From: Legionella antarctica | GTDB taxonomy: Bacteria; Pseudomonadota; Gammaproteobacteria; Legionellales; Legionellaceae | Direction: 5' to 3' | NCBI RefSeq assembly: GCF_011764505.1 | Contig: NZ_AP022839.1 | Coordinates: 3,686,806 to 3,750,805 of the forward strand | Length of the DNA stretch: 64,000 nucleotides | Shown here: piece after piece, positions 8,933-17,324 of the stretch | How positions within the stretch are numbered: the first letter of the stretch is position 1 | Layout: every line of letters starts with the position of its first letter | Position numbers and translations under genes: made by a program | The notes under the pieces: model-generated | Seen by the model: the letters and a program-made list of their open reading frames with translations, nothing else | Told to the model about the DNA's origin: nothing | The model's database searches: none

Positions 8933-9668
8933 TGTCTTGGCTTTAATAGACTCAAGAATTGGTCTGGTTTACCTGGTTATCCTGGTTATCCTAATGGCGT
9001 TGTTTTTTTTCTTTATGCGACAAAGGAGAAGAATATTACGAATTAAGCGCTGGCAGAAAATACTTAATTTACAGGATCATCAGCACGTTTTTCAACAATT
9101 ATATCAACCGATCGATGGATTTATACTTTCCAATCTGGCACGCCAAAAGCAGAATGCAATAGAGTATACATATGGAGAAATAGAATTCTTACCCTTTATA
9201 GCACTTTTGTCTCTGGTAAAACCTGACCGCGAAACAGTTTTTTATGATCTGGGTAGCGGGATTGGCAAAGCAGTTATTGCCTGTGCCATGGTATACCCAG
9301 TCCTTAAAAGTGTGGGAGTAGAACTGTTACCGGAATTATATCTGGGGGCCTTGGATCAGGCTAAAAAATTGGCAACGAATCTGGACTATGCTGAGAAGAC
9401 AAAAAAAATTGAGTTTGTCCTGGGTAATTTTCTTGAGGTCGACCTGAAAGAGGCCACATTAATTTTTATCAATTCAACAACAATATTCGGTTCAGTATGG
9501 GAGAGTCTTTGCATACTTCTCGATAATTTACCCCAACTAAACCATGTAATTACTACCAGCAAAACGCTAATGTCCACTCATTTTTTAGTCACAAATCACA
9601 CTAAAATAGAGATGAGCTGGGGGATAGTAGAGGCCTATATCCACACTCGAAAAACAAATTTGCACTAA
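8907..9668 (+). CDS. Membrane-anchored DOT1-like SAM-dependent methyltransferase
   Basis: This 253-residue protein has an N-terminal membrane helix (19-37), a basic stretch (RQRRRILRIKR) and a class I methyltransferase core. The motifs follow the order of DOT1 enzymes: YGE (89-91), SAM-binding FYDLGSGIGKAVI (112-124), the acidic GVELL (137-141), FINSTTIFG (187-195) in the place of DOT1's VNN-F-FG, then TTSKTL and a final MSW...YIHT resembling the end of the human DOT1L core. DOT1 methylates a lysine on folded histone. The substrate here is unknown and may be bacterial. The start lies inside the preceding coiled-coil gene; a second ATG at 8922 is possible. Confidence 0.7.
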   Translation: MITYNMVDNVLALIDSRIGLVYLVILVILMALFFFFMRQRRRILRIKRWQKILNLQDHQHVFQQLYQPIDGFILSNLARQKQNAIEYTYGEIEFLPFIALLSLVKPDRETVFYDLGSGIGKAVIACAMVYPVLKSVGVELLPELYLGALDQAKKLATNLDYAEKTKKIEFVLGNFLEVDLKEATLIFINSTTIFGSVWESLCILLDNLPQLNHVITTSKTLMSTHFLVTNHTKIEMSWGIVEAYIHTRKTNLH

Positions 9669-9792
9669 CTGGCTTGAAAAGATTGAATAATTTTTTACCC
9701 AGTCTATACTTATAAAACAAAGGATAAATTGTCAGCACCTGATCTGTTTTGGTAGCAGACTATTGCAAAACACGCGACAAAACGAGGTGGGT

Positions 9793-10104
9793 ATGATTAA
9801 ATCGGAACTCATTGAACACATCGCTGCTCGAATGACACATCTTACCGAGAAACAAGTAGCGGATGGAATAAATAGAATATTGGAATTAATGAGCGAAGCG
9901 CTCGTTAATGGGCAACGAATAGAAATTCGCGGTTTTGGTAGCTTCTCACTGCACTACAGGCCGCCGCGGAATGCTCACAACCCTAAAACAGGCGAAAAAG
10001 TAGTGACTGAAGCCAAGCACAGTCCCCACTTTAAACCGGGAAAAGAACTGCGCGAACGGGTGGATGCGTCACGCATGAATTGCCCTCTGCCACGTGATGA
10101 ATAA
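9793..10104 (+). CDS. ihfB: Integration host factor beta subunit
   Basis: This 103-residue nucleoid protein pairs with IHF-alpha to bend DNA sharply. The start is placed at ATG 9793 because GAGGTGG lies just before it and [12 protein letters not shown] aligns with the family N-terminus; an earlier in-frame ATG (9763) would add ten unlikely residues. The [15 protein letters not shown] strand and RNPKTGE-like arm (here HNPKTGEKV) with the intercalating Pro are present, followed by [12 protein letters not shown]. The acidic-basic tail after that is about 12 residues longer than in E. coli. It is not next to rpsA, unlike in many gammaproteobacteria. Confidence 0.95.
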   Translation: MIKSELIEHIAARMTHLTEKQVADGINRILELMSEALVNGQRIEIRGFGSFSLHYRPPRNAHNPKTGEKVVTEAKHSPHFKPGKELRERVDASRMNCPLPRDE

Positions 10105-10389
10105 AGCGAAACTATTCGCTCTTGTTTGATTGAGCGTCAGTTTAGAGAGGAATGGACTCCCGTTTTTCATGGTCAGCTCAATTGCTGGAATTGCGATGCC
10201 AATCCGCTCAAATTTGGCAAACGCAGCCAATGCCCAAAATGATCATTTCTATATTCAAACAGTTCAATACCCCGCTTGACGCGCTTACCACACCAATCGA
10301 GTTCAGTATTCATGGAATGGTGAAATTTTGCAGATATCGCCTTTCTTGCGTCACTAAGGCTGGTGAATGACCGGTTTAGATACTTACAA

Positions 10390-10956
10390 TCAGGTTCTGG
10401 GCAAAGTAACCCCTGTTTGCCCCTGATACTTCCCACCACGGTCCCGATAAGAAATGGCACATACCTCGCTGGCTTCGAGAAAAAGCATCTGCGCGACACC
10501 TTCATTGGCGTAAATTTTAGCAGGAAGCGTTGTTGTGTTGGAGAATTCAAGGGTTACATGTCCTTCCCACTCTGGTTCTAAAGGGGTAACATTCACTATT
10601 ATGCCGCATCGTGCGTAGGTAGATTTCCCAAGACAAATAGTCAATACATTTCGAGGAATACGAAAATATTCTACTGTTCGCGCTAACGCAAATGAATTAG
10701 GCGGAATAATACATACGTCTGAATGCACATCGACAAAACTATTCTCATCAAAGGCTTTGGGATCTACAATAGCTGAGTTAATGTTGGTGAAAATCTTGAA
10801 CTCATTGGAACAACGTACATCATACCCGTAACTGGAAACACCATAAGAAATAATGCGTCCACCATCATTCTCGCGCACTTGACCTGATTGAAATGGGCTT
10901 ATCATCCCATGTTCAAGAGCCATTTTTTCTATCCATCGATCTGATTTGATTGACAT
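10390..10956 (-). CDS. dcd: dCTP deaminase
   Basis: This 188-residue homotrimeric enzyme deaminates dCTP to dUTP, feeding thymidylate synthesis. The N-terminal IKSDRWI, the [12 protein letters not shown] core, [13 protein letters not shown] (the substrate-binding KSSxAR loop) and the catalytic [14 protein letters not shown]lu segment are all present. [13 protein letters not shown] closes the active site as in E. coli Dcd, and the length is normal. It ends facing ihfB; the 285 bases between them hold no gene I can support. Confidence 0.95.
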   Translation of the reverse strand: MSIKSDRWIEKMALEHGMISPFQSGQVRENDGGRIISYGVSSYGYDVRCSNEFKIFTNINSAIVDPKAFDENSFVDVHSDVCIIPPNSFALARTVEYFRIPRNVLTICLGKSTYARCGIIVNVTPLEPEWEGHVTLEFSNTTTLPAKIYANEGVAQMLFLEASEVCAISYRDRGGKYQGQTGVTLPRT

Positions 10957-11140
10957 GGTTAAACCTCATTAATTCTTCAAAAAATAGAGTTCTATCATAA
11001 AACTCACCCAAACGAAAGATTGGGTTAAAATTTTTCGGAGGAACCCGGATTCAATGAGCTTAATGGGCAGCTGCATAATCATGCTGAAAGACGGTAGGCT
11101 ACTCATATTTCGACCAAGCAGCACTCCGGTTGTTTCCCTC

Positions 11141-11899
11141 TTATTTTTTCTTTGAAGCCATATTTGCTAATATTTCTCCTAACTCCATAGGCATGGGAAA
11201 TATTATGGTTGAATTATTGGTGCCGGCAATTGCAGCTAGAGTCTGTAGATATCTTAATTGCATGGCCTGGGGTTGTTGGGCTAGAACCTGGGAGGCTTGC
11301 AATAGCTTTTCCGATGCTTGAAGCTCACCCTCGGCATGAATAATTTTGGCTCTTTTATCCCGCTCTGCCTCCGCTTGTTTTGCAATCGCTCGAATCATGC
11401 TTTCATCCAGATCCACATGTTTAATTTCAACATTGGATACTTTAATGCCCCAGCTATCTGTCTGAGCGTCTAATATTTTTTGCACGTCACTATTCAACCG
11501 CTCCCGCTCGGATAACATTTCATCTAACTCATGCTGGCCAAGCACTGAGCGCAACGTGGTTTGAGCTAGTTGACTGGTTGCTTCATAATAATTTTCTACT
11601 TGTATTATTGCATTCTCTGGAACCACAACCCGAAAGTATACTACTGCGTTAACTCTTACGGAGACGTTGTCTCTCGAGATTACATCCTGGCTAGGGACGT
11701 CCATCACGATGGTTCTTAAATCAACCCGAACCACCTGTTGAATGATTGGAATAATAATGACTAAACCTGGTCCTTTAACCCGCCAAAATCGCCCCAGCAT
11801 AAAAACCACACCACGCTCATACTCTCGGAATACCTTGAACATGGACACAAAAAGTAACCCCAATATAACTATTAATACTCCGAAAAAAGTAGCCATCAT
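11141..11899 (-). CDS. Slipin (stomatin/prohibitin family, SPFH domain)
   Basis: This 252-residue protein has one N-terminal membrane helix (about 4-22) and a full SPFH domain: [20 protein letters not shown], then [33 protein letters not shown] and a basic helical region ending in [11 protein letters not shown]. Slipins form membrane scaffolds and usually work with an NfeD serine protease encoded directly upstream. Here the partner nfeD is 3.8 kb upstream, on the same strand, separated by an insertion. AAGGAG lies four bases before the first of two adjacent ATGs. Confidence 0.9.
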   Translation of the reverse strand: MMATFFGVLIVILGLLFVSMFKVFREYERGVVFMLGRFWRVKGPGLVIIIPIIQQVVRVDLRTIVMDVPSQDVISRDNVSVRVNAVVYFRVVVPENAIIQVENYYEATSQLAQTTLRSVLGQHELDEMLSERERLNSDVQKILDAQTDSWGIKVSNVEIKHVDLDESMIRAIAKQAEAERDKRAKIIHAEGELQASEKLLQASQVLAQQPQAMQLRYLQTLAAIAGTNNSTIIFPMPMELGEILANMASKKK

Positions 11900-11934
11900 T
11901 TTCTCCTTGAACTATCCCACTCGACTTTAGCCAA

Positions 11935-13284
11935 TTATGCAGCCAAAGCCAGTTGATAAATCAATAAGTTAGCAGTTTTTTCGGTTATTTTTAAAGAATC
12001 CGTATTATTTTCGTAATTTTTAGACATTGAAAAATACATCTTCACCCAGATTGATCTTCTTATGGCTGTAATAATGTCGACTAAGGTGAGCTCGCCCTTT
12101 TTGTCATACCATGATGTAGTTTCTTGCACTAACAATTTTTTAGTTTCATGCATTTTAATGGCAACCAGTACCAATATCGAAAGTAGTCCCATAAGCAGAG
12201 GGGTAGTTCTTGCAATAGCCTTATCTGACCACTGACGCTGTGTTTCAATGCCTAAGTGGGCACGGGTTTCTTCAAAGGTAACTTCAATGTTCCAGCGTAA
12301 AACAAACCACTCAATAATTTGTGTCGGTGAATTTTCCGTATTGGTGCTGAAAAATGTCTCCGCCTCATTCTTACCATCGGGTGTTTTAACAAGCACTATG
12401 CGTAGCCTTATTGGTGGAACGCCTGCATGATACCATAGGCATTCAAAGGTTAAGCACTCAATAGTTTTTTGTTCACCACCATACCACTTTACCTGAAGTG
12501 TATCCCATGTCTTAGTATCTACTAGTAATTCCTTGAGCCGGATACGCTGTCCTTTAATTTGATTTCTTCCACGCTTTCCCGCTGGCTTGACCTCAGGAAA
12601 TTCAAATAACTGCGCATCCATTCGTACTCTGGATATGAGTGTTGCACCATTTTTTATACAGACTTTTGCAAGGGCCATACAAGCATAGGCGCCATCACCA
12701 ACCAAAATCCAAGGGGTACGGTGCAACCATCGGCTGACACAACGCACCATTTGTATGGTCCAGTCTATCGATGTTTTGTGTCTTTTTCCTGAGGCCTCAT
12801 CTGACTTTTTTGATGGTGAAAGGATAACCATAAAAGGCAAAGCCCATGGTCTTTTACACCAAGGAAGCGGTACTATCAAGGTCATGCATTCCCATTTCAA
12901 ACCAAAACAAATAACCACCCGTGATTGGCTGGACGCAACAGCATCACGGTATGCTCCTTTGGCTTTGATGTTCTTTCCGCGTCGGCGCTCCAGTGTTTCA
13001 TCAACAGCAACAATCTTGGGCCATGATTCAGGAAGCAGTGTGATTAAAAGACCAAATAAAATTTTGCTGGCAGTTAAACCACTCCATTGTGTACGACTCA
13101 ATACACGATGATATTTTGAGAAATTTTTAACCTCGCTTAAGCCCATAACACGTAAAATACTCGTAATACGCCTTGCCCCTCGACAAAGGATGGCACCAAT
13201 GAAAAGCGTATTGATATTGTTCCAGGTAGGACGTGTAAATAAAGGTGCAAAAGCAGCTAAAACGGATATAATCTCGGGTGTCAT
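11935..13284 (-). CDS. DDE transposase (IS701/IS4-like)
   Basis: This 449-residue transposase is intact. VAVDETLERRRGKNI with the downstream GAYRDAV gives the first catalytic Asp, LVGDGAYACM the second, and WNIEVTFEETRAHLGIETQ the catalytic Glu block with the ETQRQWSD signature seen in IS701-type proteins. Its stop lies only 35 bases from the slipin start, so the element landed directly in front of that gene. I could not find convincing terminal inverted repeats. A short direct repeat (CTTTAGC near 11925 and 13346) may be a target duplication. Family placement between IS701 and IS4 is by motif only. Confidence 0.8.
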   Translation of the reverse strand: MTPEIISVLAAFAPLFTRPTWNNINTLFIGAILCRGARRITSILRVMGLSEVKNFSKYHRVLSRTQWSGLTASKILFGLLITLLPESWPKIVAVDETLERRRGKNIKAKGAYRDAVASSQSRVVICFGLKWECMTLIVPLPWCKRPWALPFMVILSPSKKSDEASGKRHKTSIDWTIQMVRCVSRWLHRTPWILVGDGAYACMALAKVCIKNGATLISRVRMDAQLFEFPEVKPAGKRGRNQIKGQRIRLKELLVDTKTWDTLQVKWYGGEQKTIECLTFECLWYHAGVPPIRLRIVLVKTPDGKNEAETFFSTNTENSPTQIIEWFVLRWNIEVTFEETRAHLGIETQRQWSDKAIARTTPLLMGLLSILVLVAIKMHETKKLLVQETTSWYDKKGELTLVDIITAIRRSIWVKMYFSMSKNYENNTDSLKITEKTANLLIYQLALAA

Positions 13285-13418
13285 TGTTGAGCAACTCCTT
13301 GTACCTTATTGTTTTTGCGAACATCAAGATACTCGCTTTATCCGCTTTAGCAATTTTTTTAAATAGGAGTCATCCCGCTCTTGGCCTCACACCACGAACA
13401 TACAGAACAAAAATCAAC

Positions 13419-14665
13419 ATGAAACGATGGAGTATTGCCGACATGGTGAATATTGGCCGCAAGTTGTTCGCCAAAATTCACAAACAAAAACATCATGCAA
13501 ACCCTAATCACGACGTGCATTTCATGGCACGAGAAATAGATGATTGGCTGGTGCGGGGTGTTGAATCCATGGTGAATGGCAGCTATACACCGCGCCATCT
13601 TAAGCGCCATTATTTTCCAGATGAAATGGTTGATCAGCTGCATTTATCGGACAGGATTTTCCAAAATATTTTGCTCAAACAAATAAAACCTACCTTCCCT
13701 TACGTGATGAACCCCAATTGCTACCATCTTCATGGACCAAGTGGTGTACGGCTTGCCACGCGGCGTATCCGGCAAGTGCTTTTGGAAAAAAAACCACAAT
13801 ACATCATCCGCGCTGACATCAAATCGTTTTACAAGTCCATCCCGCATCACCAATTGATTCAAGATATCAAAAAGCACTATAACGATCTCAATGTCCAATC
13901 CATGCTAGAACAAATTATTATCAATCCCATTGAAACCCCTCGCGGATATAAAAATCCCGATCAGGGAATTGCGCTACGTGGGCCGCTGTCTCAGTTTTTT
14001 AGTGGCATTTATTTAAAGCCATTGGATGATGCCTTCAATTCGATGGATGTAACCTATATCCGGTATCAGGATGACATTCTTATTCTGTGCCAAACCAGCC
14101 GTCAGCTTAACCGTTGCAAACAGCGCATGATGGAGGTGTTGCATGAAAGACGGCTCAGTTTATCGCGCAAAAAGACACGCATAGGCAACATTGAGAAAGG
14201 ATTCCACTTTCTCGGAATACACTATCCTGGGACGCAAACCCAGGATAACACCCATGTGATACAGGCAAATGATAGAGCAGTTATCCCGGCGGGTACTGCG
14301 CAAAATCTAACCTCATTGTGGGGGGGGGTACAGAGATTGCAATTAATCATCAAACGCCTGGGCTTGACACTATTGTCCCGCACGCAAGGACGTTACGAAA
14401 AGCACGAGAGCAGATTAATCTTATGGTCAAAGATGGGGTGTCTCCCAAAAAGATCAGAAGGTACCTACATCTCTGGGTCATGTGGTGGGTAAGAACAACA
14501 GAAAGTTGGCAGTACCAGGAGCTACTTGAATGGTTTTTAAATGTGTGCTGGGATTTTAGCCCGGCGGCCTATGCCGCCGGTCTGCTCACGCACGCCATTA
14601 AAAAATACGGTTATCAATCTCAAGCCCAGGTTTTGTCGGCTCCAGGTTTTTACGCGACTGCGTGA
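13419..14665 (+). pseudogene. Unclassified reverse transcriptase, frameshifted at a G9 tract
   Basis: The start ATG 13419 (MKRWSIADMVNIG) is chosen because the upstream extension overlaps the transposase and lacks family features. RT motifs run in order: GPSGVRLATRRIRQVLL, IIRADIKSFYKSI with catalytic Asp133, GPLSQFFSGIYL (motif 4) and YQDD (216-219), then SLSRKKTRIG and FHFLGIHY. At 14320-14328 a run of nine G breaks the frame. A run of ten or seven would restore a protein of about 415 residues whose last 115 (GTEIAIN to GFYATA) form a helical C-terminal domain. No group II intron maturase or HNH domain, retron RNA or Avd-like partner is visible. It may be broken, or switched by slippage in the G run. 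Confidence 0.75.
14320..14328 (+). repeat. G9 homopolymer inside the reverse transcriptase gene
   Basis: Nine consecutive G residues lie between the RT core and its C-terminal domain. Upstream and downstream reading frames are offset so that one added or two removed G would join them. Such runs are classic slippage sites and also common sequencing-error sites. Confidence 0.8.
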
Positions 14666-14709
14666 GATCTAATGTTCTTACTTCATCAAGGCGGATTATA
14701 GCCGCCAAA

Positions 14710-15546
14710 TCATCCGGCGCCGCCGAAAGCGTCCAACCCCCACGGCCCCGCCGCGCCCACCCCACGCCCCGCCCTAATTAATGCAAAATCAACCGCAAGC
14801 CCGGAAGAATCAGAAATAACCAAGGGGAACCACGATTCGCCTTTGTTTGTATTATAATTGTGGAACGCTAACTTACGGGGTAATTTGTCCTCATTAAACT
14901 GAGGTGTTGGGTCAAACGAGCGGTCTTTACGGCAATATTCATTAGCCACATGGACTGGAACATCGCGCTGCTCTTTTCCAACCTCCATCCATGCCGCCTT
15001 CATGGCGTCACAATTCTGGGAGCTCTCCCAGTTATCATAACCATCAATATAATTGTTCAGTGCTGTTTTGAGTGGGGTTAAGTCAAAATGCTTTGAATTC
15101 TTAACCTCGACCCCATGTTGCTTATAGGTTAACCCATTGCTCTCTATCGCTTCGCAGCGCTTTAGCATCGCCGCTTTTGTATTCTCGTCCATATGCGATT
15201 CAAGCATCCGGCACATATGCTTGTCCTTTGCCCAATAAGCGTATTCATACGCTGAAATATTGGTAAAGGTTCGACCTGAATAGTCGGTCACTGTGCCTCG
15301 TTCAAGTAATAACTCCTGGAGCTGGTGGGGATTTTTTTTCCTTATTGTAAATATTTTTTCTGCATGGTCTTGCTTTCCATGAGCCACAAACTCCAGGAAT
15401 TTGGATAAAATGGCAGGGGGTTGAAATAAGGTTCGGGTATGTTTATCTAATATAGCATTCGTTTTGGCTTTTATCGAAGGTAGGTGACCCGAAATTTCCT
15501 TTCCTATCTCTGAAGGTAAATCGTAGATTGATTTTTTCATACCCAT
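14710..15546 (-). CDS. F-box-like Legionella effector family protein
   Basis: This 278-residue cytosolic-type protein opens with YDLPSEIGKEISGHL (about 6-20), a good F-box start that would bind host Skp1. It continues with ankyrin-like helical units (FVAHGKQDHAEKIF) and the block RGTVTDYSGRTFTNISAYEYA, which I recall from a widespread Legionella effector family, though not by name. The last 18 residues (AGRGVGAAGPWGLDAFGGAG) are unlike the rest. They are encoded by a strikingly G-rich strand, so the natural end may have been replaced. It lies in the block splitting nfeD from slipin and converges with the RT gene. Function as an F-box ubiquitin ligase adaptor is inferred. Confidence 0.65.
   Translation of the reverse strand: MGMKKSIYDLPSEIGKEISGHLPSIKAKTNAILDKHTRTLFQPPAILSKFLEFVAHGKQDHAEKIFTIRKKNPHQLQELLLERGTVTDYSGRTFTNISAYEYAYWAKDKHMCRMLESHMDENTKAAMLKRCEAIESNGLTYKQHGVEVKNSKHFDLTPLKTALNNYIDGYDNWESSQNCDAMKAAWMEVGKEQRDVPVHVANEYCRKDRSFDPTPQFNEDKLPRKLAFHNYNTNKGESWFPLVISDSSGLAVDFALIRAGRGVGAAGPWGLDAFGGAG
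14737..14774 (-). other. Potential G-quadruplex sequence in the effector 3' end
   Basis: On the minus strand this 38-base stretch has seven runs of three or more G, beginning GGGCGGGGCGTGGGGTGGG, which fits the canonical four-tract quadruplex rule with loops of 1-3 bases. Nearby 14691-14707 holds a GGCGG/CCGCC hairpin. The surroundings are strongly AT-rich. Confidence 0.6.
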
Positions 15547-15740
15547 TCTCTCTTAATAATAATTCACATATTATAACCAGTATCACAAAAAAAGTACATA
15601 GTGAATTTATATTTATCATTTCGAATTCCATGCTATGGTTGAGGCGAGGTGAGTAGAATTGGGTTCGATATATTGCTTGAGGTTTTAAATTATCTCATAG
15701 CAGGTTTTGGAAAATGGCCAAAGTCCAGTCCCAATAACTC

Positions 15741-17099
15741 TTATTTTCCCAAACCCTCTTCTTCTACCTCAAGTACAAGTCCTGATGTTGAAATGACCTT
15801 GATATTTTTATCCGCTGCAATTGAGGTCCTGGCAGAAACACTCCATATCTCACCTCGAATTACTGCCTGCCCCTGTAAATTAATGTCACCTAATGCCCGG
15901 CCTGTAGCGCCAACGAGCATATTAAGTCCATTTCTAACATTTTGATTTCTTGATTTAAGTACCATTCCCATTAGAAGTATCAAAAACACAACATTAGCTA
16001 CAGCCATTGCCCAAATGGCTGACCACGCGATTTGGTATGCCTCATTCGTTGTATTTATTAACAAAATGGAACCAAGGATAAAAGCGACCGTACCTCCTAG
16101 ACCCAAAGCGCCAAAACTTGGTGTAAATCCTTCAGCTACAATAAAAGCAAGGCCTAAAATAATTAAGCCAAGTCCAGCATAATTTATGGGCAATAATTGT
16201 AACGCATAGAGAGCAATGATCATTGCTACTGCCCCAACTACTCCGGGGAATACGACACCTGGATTCATTAACTCGAAAAAAATGCCGTATATACCCAACA
16301 ACAGTAAAAGGTAGGCAACCGTGGGATTGGTGATGGTCGACAAAAAACGGGTACGCCAATCCGGCTCCACCACCTCAATTGCCGCATTGAGTGTATTTAA
16401 GGTTATTTTTTGATTATTTTGCATGACGGTCACGTTATTAAGCTGAGACAATAAATCCGCCACATCCGTTGCAATATAATTTATTACTCCTGATTTTAAA
16501 GCCTCTGAAGCAGTTATAGAGATCGCATCCGTTACCGCCTTTTGAGCAAAAATCGGGTCGCGTCCTCTTAGTTGGGCTAATGAGCGAATAGTAGCTACCG
16601 CATCACTTCGCACCTTTTTCTCCATTGTGGTCGGTGCTTCATTACTCTTGAATCCGCCTCCAATACTAACAGGACTCGCCGCCCCTAATTGAGTTCCTGG
16701 TGCCATCGCAGCTAAAGTGCTTGCATATAGAAGGTAGGTTCCTGCACTTGCGGCTCTTGCCCCATTTGGACTCACATAGGTTACAACGGGAACTTTTGAA
16801 ATTAAGAATTTTTGAATAATAATTCTCATTGCTTCGTCAAGTCCGCCTGGCGTATCCAGGATAACCAGAATTAAATCCGCATTTTGGGCATTTGTTATTC
16901 CTCGATCCATATAATCTGCCGTAGCGGGACCAATTGGACCCTTTATACTGAGCTCCACTATTTTTGCAGCATAAACAGGGAAAGAACCCAGCAGAATCAA
17001 CATAATTATGAAGAGCAGATATTTGATTAAAAGAGATAAAAGTCTTTCGGGCCTGCAAGAGAAATTAACCACTTCCCGCATGGAGTAGGATTTAAACAT
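15741..17099 (-). CDS. NfeD family membrane-bound serine protease
   Basis: This 452-residue protein starts at ATG 17099, with AAGGA ten bases before; a longer frame from 17144 lacks such a site. An N-terminal hydrophobic segment ends in VYAA and acts as signal or anchor. A ClpP-like protease domain follows: LDTPGGLDEAM, NGARAASAGTYL with the likely nucleophile Ser, and a Lys-containing KKVRSDAVATIRSLA. Four or five membrane helices come next (about 280-400), then a C-terminal OB-fold NfeD domain (GATGRALGDINLQG to the end). Long NfeD proteins cleave membrane substrates together with slipin. The slipin gene is on the same strand but 3.8 kb away. Confidence 0.9.
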   Translation of the reverse strand: MFKSYSMREVVNFSCRPERLLSLLIKYLLFIIMLILLGSFPVYAAKIVELSIKGPIGPATADYMDRGITNAQNADLILVILDTPGGLDEAMRIIIQKFLISKVPVVTYVSPNGARAASAGTYLLYASTLAAMAPGTQLGAASPVSIGGGFKSNEAPTTMEKKVRSDAVATIRSLAQLRGRDPIFAQKAVTDAISITASEALKSGVINYIATDVADLLSQLNNVTVMQNNQKITLNTLNAAIEVVEPDWRTRFLSTITNPTVAYLLLLLGIYGIFFELMNPGVVFPGVVGAVAMIIALYALQLLPINYAGLGLIILGLAFIVAEGFTPSFGALGLGGTVAFILGSILLINTTNEAYQIAWSAIWAMAVANVVFLILLMGMVLKSRNQNVRNGLNMLVGATGRALGDINLQGQAVIRGEIWSVSARTSIAADKNIKVISTSGLVLEVEEEGLGK

Positions 17100-17324
17100 G
17101 CACAGATCCTTTGAGTGGTTAATATAAGATATAAGATAGCACAATTTGCGTAAAACCGGTTGAGCATGATGGAACTATCACAATTTTATAGTCTACAATC
17201 CATTATCTATTTACAGGCTTTTACATAAGAGTTAGTTAACACTTATCTTTGACAAGTCCGTCACCCTGGCGACTGATTTGCAGGATATTAATGAGCAATT
17301 GTTATCAAACCGTTATTATTTGTT

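Noticed and set aside
10105..10389. Short open frames on both strands between ihfB and dcd, one with Cys pairs like a zinc ribbon
   Set aside because: No ribosome sites, mutually overlapping frames, and one runs into dcd antisense. I saw no consistent protein family.
12755..13111. 118-codon open frame on the plus strand
   Set aside because: It is the antisense of an intact transposase gene, without start signals.
11920..13355. Terminal repeats and target duplication for the DDE transposase between slipin and the RT gene
   Set aside because: CTTTAGC occurs on both sides in direct orientation, but no inverted termini could be paired, so element ends remain undefined.
13419..15700. Diversity-generating retroelement
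   Set aside because: No template/variable repeat pair, no Avd-like gene, and motif 4 (GPLSQ) lacks the exact DGR signature.
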